From: an uncultured Gammaproteobacteria bacterium
GTDB lineage: Bacteria > Pseudomonadota > Gammaproteobacteria > Pseudomonadales > Pseudohongiellaceae
Length of the DNA stretch: 39,823 nucleotides
Reading direction: 5' to 3'
Assembly: GCA_913061515.1 (NCBI GenBank)
Contig: CAJXSF010000030.1
Span: 1 to 39,823 of the forward strand
The translations under genes and the position numbers were made by a program. The notes under the pieces are model-generated. The model saw only the letters and a program-made list of their open reading frames with translations, did not search any database and was not told where the DNA came from. Shown piece after piece: positions 34,461-39,823 of the stretch; within the stretch, counting starts at the first letter, position 1; every line of letters begins with the position of its first letter.

Positions 34461-36905
34461 TTATAGGCCGTACAGAAGCTGCACGCCTGTGGCGCTGATT
34501 ACTTCGTAATCTGTTTTGCCATCGCCATTCGCATCAGTGGCGCGGAAGGCAATGCCATCAGCATTCTTTGTAGCATTGTAATAAGCCGTGTCGTTCAAGC
34601 TTAGTGGGTTTACAAAGAAGCTTGGCTTGAAGCTACCAATGTTAGGAATAGTCACGATGCCAGTGTTGCGATCAGTTGTGGCGCTGATCCCTTCAGTGGA
34701 CAAGGTTGCATAGAATGCATTGGTATGTGCGAACGGTGTAATGCGTTGGGCAGCCCCGTCTGCACAGTTGGCAATGAAGGCGTAGTTCGGATCAGTTGGG
34801 CTGCCAACAGGTGCTGTAAACGTCACTGCACCACAGCTAGTGGCTGTGCCCACGTCATTGTAGGCAAAGGCACCAGAGAAAGACTCGTTATTGCCTAAAT
34901 CGATTCCGATTGACCCATTGTCATTGTATGACAGCTGGTACCCAGCACTGCTTACCGCAGCCCCGAAAGTTTCCTCGTCCAGCGCTGTAGGAGAAACTTC
35001 TGTCGCGATGCCAGCTTGCACAATGAGAGTCTTGCCATTTGGCAACGCGCTAGTGCCCGTGGGAATAGAGCTTGGCACTAAGCGTGCGATAGAGCGGCCT
35101 ACGTATTTTTCAGTATCGGTAGAGTAAATGAATCTGCCGTTGTCTTCGATTGCAATTGTTGGTGTTGTTGTGGCCGCCAAAATATTGCCGCCAGACAGCA
35201 AGGCCTGTGTTTGGTTATTGTTGTCACAGTTGGCAGTAGTGATTACTACTCTTGATAAAGGGATGCCCGATGCATTGGCAACATCATTACGAAGAGCATC
35301 TAGAATTGATGAATCGCAAGACGTTGAGACCGCATTAAAAGTCAATGAAAATTTGACACTCATTGCTGTCTTAGGCGTTTTTTCCACAGCCTTTTCTTTG
35401 GCCGCTGGATTGCTTTGTAAAAAATTGCGAACTGCAACGGGGTCATTACGATCAATACCATTTGCTGCCTCTACCCCCTGTAGTGAATTACTGATAGCGG
35501 AGGTAGAAAGGGTGTTGACGCTCGTTACCACGTCGTCGGGTACCACATTGCCGTTAAGTTTAGTCATATTATTGAGCAACTGCGCACCGGCATCGACTAA
35601 AGCAATAAGTTCGGCTTGCGTAGTGCCGCCTTCGCCTTCTTTGATTAGCGCTTTAGCATTGTCGATGGCTTTTTTAGCTTCAGTGGCCAGTTGCGCCTTT
35701 TGTGTGTCGCTGATTGTTGTGCCACTGTTGCTCAATCCCGAAAACACGCTAGCGATATTGGTAAGTACGCTAGTTGAAGCGCTAGTAGAAGACGTGGCAC
35801 CTGCTTGCTTAGCCTTGCCGGCCAACTCAACAGCTTTGTTGCTTTGCAATAGGGTGGCGATTGCTTGCGATGGCGTCAGTGTGCCTGCAGCGGCGGCAGC
35901 AGCGGCTTGTGCTGCAACAGTCCCAGCATTTGTTACCGCTGTTTCAATTTTCGCCACAGTGTCAGCCGAAGGCGGTGTGTCGGTAGAGATTTCAGGAATG
36001 TTCGCCAACTCTTGCTCTAGATTTGCTGTGCCTTGTGTTACTTCAGCGTTCGACCCGCCTGTGCCACCACCACCACCGCTTGAACTAGGCGCGATGTAAA
36101 CAACATTGAATTCGCCTTTGACATAGGGGGCCGAGGTGAACCCAGTAGCCAGTTCAGAAGAATTCAATGAAAAAGTTGCAGGGGAAGACACGTCGACGCC
36201 GACTTTTGGAAGAGAGGTGAAAGCGGGTTGTGTAGTGCCGAAATCTAGAGTGGCGGGTGCACCTGCTAATTGCTGCACAGCGATGTGGTAGGTGTAGGTG
36301 GCCGCTTGCTCGAACTCTTTCAAAATATACGTATCGAACGAGGTAGTTGTCGAAGAACGAATGCGATCAATCAAGGTTGAGGCATTGAAGCTAACTGTTC
36401 CGCCACTAACCGTGATTGGCCCACTTTGTTGATTATTGGTAGTAGAAAGAGCCACCTGCAAAGTATTGGCTCCGTCGCGCCCTAATACTCGTAATGCGTT
36501 ACCGGCAGCAGGGATAGTGCCCGTCACGGTTGTGCCCGCGACCGTTAGTGTCAGTTTGTCGATTTTTGCTTCCATACGGCGATCGTTAGCGTTGTCATCG
36601 ATTGTGACACCAACTCTGAAATCATAACTGCCATCAGGAACGTTGCTGGGTACTAAGGTGAACGCAAAGCTAGGAATTCCTACTCCGTTAGTGGAAGGAA
36701 CGTTGGCGATTGTAGACACCACACCCGCAGAGGATATTGTGGCGGTTTGCGTAGAAAATGTAGTACCACTACCACCTGAGATGGTTAGCTGATTGTTCTC
36801 GAGAGTAAAAGTGGCCGGCGCGGCGGCATCTATTGTGCTAGTTAGCCCTAGCATTCCCACTATGATGATATTTCGTATTTGAAAAAGTGTACTACGACTT
36901 TTCAT
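34461..36905 (-). CDS. Secreted or surface protein with repeat-like helical middle and conserved C-terminal domain
   Basis: 814 residues of unknown function. The signal peptide is MKSRSTLFQIRNIIIVGMLG with AAA-P near residue 28-31. A beta-rich N-terminal half (to about 275) is Thr/Ser-rich, then a Gly-rich linker (SSSGGGGGTGG). A long Ala/Thr-rich helical segment follows (about 290-470). The C-terminal module starts near YVGRSIARLVPSS and ends with a calcium-loop-like DANGDGKTDYEV and a final QLLYGL. Two cysteines there (SCGAVTF, NCADGA) are conserved in the paralogue at 38242-39784. The ATG has AAGGAA about 10 nt upstream. It is probably exported past the inner membrane; adhesion or surface-layer roles are guesses. 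Confidence 0.8.
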   Translation of the reverse strand: MKSRSTLFQIRNIIIVGMLGLTSTIDAAAPATFTLENNQLTISGGSGTTFSTQTATISSAGVVSTIANVPSTNGVGIPSFAFTLVPSNVPDGSYDFRVGVTIDDNANDRRMEAKIDKLTLTVAGTTVTGTIPAAGNALRVLGRDGANTLQVALSTTNNQQSGPITVSGGTVSFNASTLIDRIRSSTTTSFDTYILKEFEQAATYTYHIAVQQLAGAPATLDFGTTQPAFTSLPKVGVDVSSPATFSLNSSELATGFTSAPYVKGEFNVVYIAPSSSGGGGGTGGSNAEVTQGTANLEQELANIPEISTDTPPSADTVAKIETAVTNAGTVAAQAAAAAAAGTLTPSQAIATLLQSNKAVELAGKAKQAGATSSTSASTSVLTNIASVFSGLSNSGTTISDTQKAQLATEAKKAIDNAKALIKEGEGGTTQAELIALVDAGAQLLNNMTKLNGNVVPDDVVTSVNTLSTSAISNSLQGVEAANGIDRNDPVAVRNFLQSNPAAKEKAVEKTPKTAMSVKFSLTFNAVSTSCDSSILDALRNDVANASGIPLSRVVITTANCDNNNQTQALLSGGNILAATTTPTIAIEDNGRFIYSTDTEKYVGRSIARLVPSSIPTGTSALPNGKTLIVQAGIATEVSPTALDEETFGAAVSSAGYQLSYNDNGSIGIDLGNNESFSGAFAYNDVGTATSCGAVTFTAPVGSPTDPNYAFIANCADGAAQRITPFAHTNAFYATLSTEGISATTDRNTGIVTIPNIGSFKPSFFVNPLSLNDTAYYNATKNADGIAFRATDANGDGKTDYEVISATGVQLLYGL

Positions 36906-37038
36906 GATTTCTAATTCCTTGGGTTTGCGCTAGGGGTTGTAATTCGATTAAAAAGGTGAAACTTCAGAAAAATATAGCGCCCAATTAGAACACAAATTGT
37001 AGGGAGGGACTATAGGATGGTAGGTCTGAAGTGTTGAA

Positions 37039-38091
37039 CTAGTTAGCTTGTACCTTGACTGAAAAGGCAGGGATAAGTTTGCAAAGTTTTGCCCAGGCCA
37101 TATAGATGCCAAATAAACCCATAAAGGCGAAGAACATGAAAGCTTCGCTAGCTTGGTAAAAATATCCTAACAAACCAATGCTACCAGTAATGATGCTTAC
37201 AATATAAAGCCCTATAACGGTTTGCTCATGGCTAAAACTTGCTGCGATTAAGCGGTGGTGCACATGGTCATTTCCCGCTGAAAAAGGGTTGCAGCCGCGT
37301 AATGGGCGCTTAATCAACAAGCTTACAGTGTCTATCAGTGGTACTGCTAAAAACCATAGCGCATAGACGGGGGCCATCATCGCATCTGGGCCTTGAGTTG
37401 CTTCAATAATAATCCAAGTGAGTATAAAGCCTAACAGTGTACTGCCTGCATCGCCCAAATAAATCATGGCGCTGCGTTTCCAGGGCAAGCGGAAGTTAAG
37501 CGCGAGGAAGGCTAATAGCGCACAAATCAACAGCGTATTAAATTGCAGCATGGGGCTATGGCCAGAGGCGAATGCCACGATACTGATGAAGATCAGTGAC
37601 AGAAGGACTAAACCACCTGAAAGTCCATCAATACCGTCGGTCATATTGACGGCGTTGATCACACCGACAGTAGCGAAAATGGTTATTGGAATTGCTAACA
37701 CCCCAAGCTCAACAGGGCCAAGAGCGAGTATATTGCCCAGTGAAAGTAGCTGATTGCCTGCAACAACAACCATCAGCCAAGCAGCGAAGGCGTGGGCGCC
37801 CATGCGCACAGAAACTTTTAATTCGCGCGCATCATCGAAAATGCCAATAAGCAGCACAAGCCCAGATATGGCAAGCATCGCGAAATAGTGGAGTAGAACC
37901 TCGGGCGTGAACAGGCTCATACACAAAACGCCAGCATAGATTCCAACACCTCCAACTAGTGGAGTAGGGGTCTTATGAATCTTTCTGCCACCAGGAATGT
38001 CAATCAGCCCAACTTTGCTGGCCACAGGTTTAAGGGCAAACAATGAAATCGCTGTGATGACAAAGGTGCTGAAGAGATTGATGAGGCTCAT
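37039..38091 (-). CDS. wecA: Undecaprenyl-phosphate HexNAc-1-phosphate transferase, WecA-like
   Basis: Initiates lipid-linked glycan synthesis by moving a HexNAc-1-phosphate, usually GlcNAc, from its UDP form to undecaprenyl phosphate. Polytopic, about 350 residues and some ten or eleven membrane segments. Motifs are GLIDIPGGRKIHKTPTPLVGG, the Mg-binding LIGIFDDARELK, the NAVNMTDGIDGLSGG block and NDHVHHRLI near the C-terminus. The frame is open to a GTG at 38139. I choose the ATG at 38091 because it places the first membrane helix as in E. coli WecA, but it lacks a strong ribosome site. It probably primes the polysaccharide made by the operon, though it sits outside it between two paralogous surface-protein genes. 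Confidence 0.92.
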   Translation of the reverse strand: MSLINLFSTFVITAISLFALKPVASKVGLIDIPGGRKIHKTPTPLVGGVGIYAGVLCMSLFTPEVLLHYFAMLAISGLVLLIGIFDDARELKVSVRMGAHAFAAWLMVVVAGNQLLSLGNILALGPVELGVLAIPITIFATVGVINAVNMTDGIDGLSGGLVLLSLIFISIVAFASGHSPMLQFNTLLICALLAFLALNFRLPWKRSAMIYLGDAGSTLLGFILTWIIIEATQGPDAMMAPVYALWFLAVPLIDTVSLLIKRPLRGCNPFSAGNDHVHHRLIAASFSHEQTVIGLYIVSIITGSIGLLGYFYQASEAFMFFAFMGLFGIYMAWAKLCKLIPAFSVKVQAN

Positions 38092-38203
38092 AAGGCTGCT
38101 CTGTTTATACATAAGTGGCTTGCTAAGAACGCAAAACACTTGCCGAACTTTTTGAGATTCGAGTACAGATTGATTTGGGTTGTTGCTATAGGTGCGCCAT
38201 CAA

Positions 38204-38233
38204 ATAGGGGGCTATTTTTCGATAGCCCCCTAT
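38204..38233. terminator. Perfect 12-bp hairpin, likely terminator after the surface-protein gene
   Basis: ATAGGGGGCTAT (38204-38215), loop TTTTCG, ATAGCCCCCTAT (38222-38233). It lies 8 bp beyond the stop codon of the minus-strand gene ending at 38242 and before wecA. The T run is weak on either strand, but the stem is very strong. Confidence 0.7.
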
Positions 38234-38241
38234 GTTGAAAG

Positions 38242-39784
38242 TTATTGACCGTATAAGACTTGTACACCATCAGAGCTTAGGATTTCATAATCCACTTTAC
38301 CGTCACTGTTGGCATCGGTTGCGCGTACGGCAATTCCTTCAGCCGTTTTATTCGCGTTCAAGTAAGTAGTATCCGCTAATGACAACGGATTCACGAAGAA
38401 GCTAGGGCGTACATTGCCCACGCCTTCGATGCTGATGATACCGGTATTGCGGTCGGTGCTTACATTGAAGCCGGCATTCGTTACCGTGTCGAAGAACACG
38501 TTGCTTTGCGGAAACGGAACGATGCGTTGTTTTGCTCCATCACTACATACCATCTCGAAGACATAGGCCGCGTTTGTTGGGTCTCCAGAGGGGGAATTAA
38601 AGCTTACTGAGTTGCACGCTGTGCTGTTGTTACCGAGATTATCCAATGCAAATGCACCGGCAAAACGTTGGTTATTGCCCAAATCAATCATGACGGTGCC
38701 GTCGGGCCCAGTTAGAGGCGTGAAGCCTGCATTGATAATGGCAGCACCCATTGCGTCATTGTTCAATGCACCGCCAGTGACTTCCAACGCATTACCTGCA
38801 TTTACATATAGGAGACGACCGTCTGGCAATGTATATAAACCGTCACTCAAAAGTGATGGCACTATCCTTTGAGTATTGGAGACCGCAGCGTAAGTGGCGC
38901 CAGCGTAAGTAACAAGAAGACTACCATTTGCATTGTTGAACACGGGTTGTTCGGCGGTTGCAGCAAACAGATTACCTCCTTCTTCAACTACGAGGGAGCT
39001 TGCTGTGCCGTTTGCTTCAATGCATGCTTGATAGGTAGCTAAGTCTTTTCGATAACCGGAATCAGGATTGTGCCAAATATTCTCGTGATCGGCAAAGGTA
39101 TCGCTGCGAAACGAAGACCAATGTCCACTATAATCAGGAGCCTGGCAAACGACTGGCGAAGTCTTTTGTACAATTTCTGTCACCGTAGCTTTGGCAGACG
39201 CTAAAGTTCGAATAGCATCAATGGAGTTGAGGTCAACGTTACCGCGAATGCTTTCAGGTAGGGTTGGCAGAATTTTTTGTGTGGCTGATGTTGAGAGCGC
39301 CTGCAGCTGAGTGACCAACGCTTGTTTGATAGTGCCAGTGGCATCGTTAGAGCTTTGCAATAGCTTGGAGGTGGCCTCTACTAGGCTCAAAATTTCTGAG
39401 CGTGGTGTGTCTGCGGTAATAAGCTTGGTAGCACTAGTTACGGTGCTTGTTACTACTGTTGCGACTTGTTCTTTTTGAGCATCAGTTAAAGGCGTAGTAG
39501 ATGTTGCAAGGGCACTAACGACGTTGGCGATATTCGTTACCGCTGTTGTGCTCGCTGAGGAACTAACACCGCTACCACCGGCTGTCGATTTAGCGGTACC
39601 TGCTTTGTCCAATGCGCTATTGGCTGCTGTTAGTGTTGTCAGAGCTTGGGTGGCAGTCAACGTCCCCGCGGTGATTTGCTCAGAAGCGTTAGTAAGCAGA
39701 TTGTTAGTGGTTTCAACAGCCGAGTTTACGGCCGTCACCACCTCTGCTGATACTTCACCTTCAGTAGGGATAACAATATTATTA
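38242..39784 (-). CDS. Paralogue of the 34461-36905 surface protein, 5' end cut by contig edge
   Basis: About 514 residues are present. The apparent N-terminus MCIRDS is translated adapter, not protein. The Ala/Thr-rich helical region (SALDKAGTAKSTAGGSG, NIANVVSALATSTTPLTDAQKEQ) parallels the same region in the other gene. The C-terminal module matches closely: RIVPSLLSDGLYTLPDGR, then GAAIINAGF, IDLGNNQRFAGAF, the Cys pair in ACNSVSF and VCSDGAKQRIVPF, VSTDRNTGIISI, RPSFFVNPLSLADT and ATDANSDGKVDYEI with QVLYGQ at the end. A segment with two extra cysteines (VVCQAPDYSGHWSSF, TYQACIEANG) is unique to this copy. A strong hairpin follows the stop. Confidence 0.8.
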
Positions 39785-39823
39785 CTGTCTCTTATACACA
39801 TCTGACGCTGCCGACGAGCGATC
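39785..39823. other. Nextera adapter read-through plus start of an i5 index
   Basis: Positions 39785-39817 are the reverse complement of the adapter at 1-33. The last six bases, GCGATC, equal the start of the reverse complement of the Illumina i5 index N501 (TAGATCGC), as expected from sequencing through a short fragment. Not genomic. Confidence 0.96.

Noticed and set aside
35128..36099. A 323-codon plus-strand open frame opposite the surface-protein gene
   Set aside because: It is the mirror of an Ala/Thr/Ser-rich coding region, which gives long false hydrophobic frames. The minus-strand gene has a signal peptide, ribosome site and paralogue.
39785..39801. MCIRDS as the true N-terminus of the last protein
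   Set aside because: These residues are encoded by the Tn5 mosaic end of the adapter.

Overview
The window is a 39.8-kb contig from a gammaproteobacterium. It carries a surface-polysaccharide (O-antigen or capsule) gene cluster set into ordinary chromosomal genes. Gammaproteobacterial affinity rests on a true RfaH with ops elements, a prpB-prpC-prpD methylcitrate block, and Pseudomonas-like REP palindromes; I cannot name a genus. Both contig ends are untrimmed Illumina Nextera adapter (1-33 and 39785-39823), so real genome spans about 34-39784 and the first and last genes are cut.

Layout. (1) 34-4320, minus strand: prpB, prpC, prpD (propionate catabolism), separated by long REP-centred repeat arrays. 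(2) 4757-7780: ugd (minus), then rmlA and rfaH (plus). (3) 7840-12305, plus: an ops element, a very large SLBB-domain export protein and a Wzz-type chain-length protein. (4) 12385-31485, minus: a nearly gapless run starting at a second ops element. In transcription order it holds a decayed EPS-associated MarR regulator, fcl and gmd (GDP-L-fucose), ddhD-rfbF-rfbG-rfbH plus an RmlC-like epimerase and a reductase (CDP-3,6-dideoxyhexose, most likely L-ascarylose), a run of glycosyltransferases, Wzx flippase, Wzy polymerase, two further epimerases and galE. (5) 31682-34457: a cysteine synthase-fold PLP enzyme (Cds1-like) and an MBL/beta-CASP exonuclease whose reading frame contains in-frame REP insertions. 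(6) 34461-39784, minus: two paralogous secreted proteins flanking wecA.

How the genes work together. WecA would load a HexNAc-1-phosphate on undecaprenyl phosphate. The glycosyltransferases would build a repeat unit containing fucose and a 3,6-dideoxyhexose. Wzx would flip it, Wzy polymerise it and Wzz set its length; the SLBB protein suggests export through the envelope. RfaH is encoded between the two arms. It probably acts on both arms through ops copies on opposite strands that share a 14-nt core, letting RNA polymerase read the roughly 19-kb minus-strand unit. The interval from about 10.9 to 31.7 kb is visibly richer in A+T and lacks REP elements, as expected of a transferred serotype cassette.
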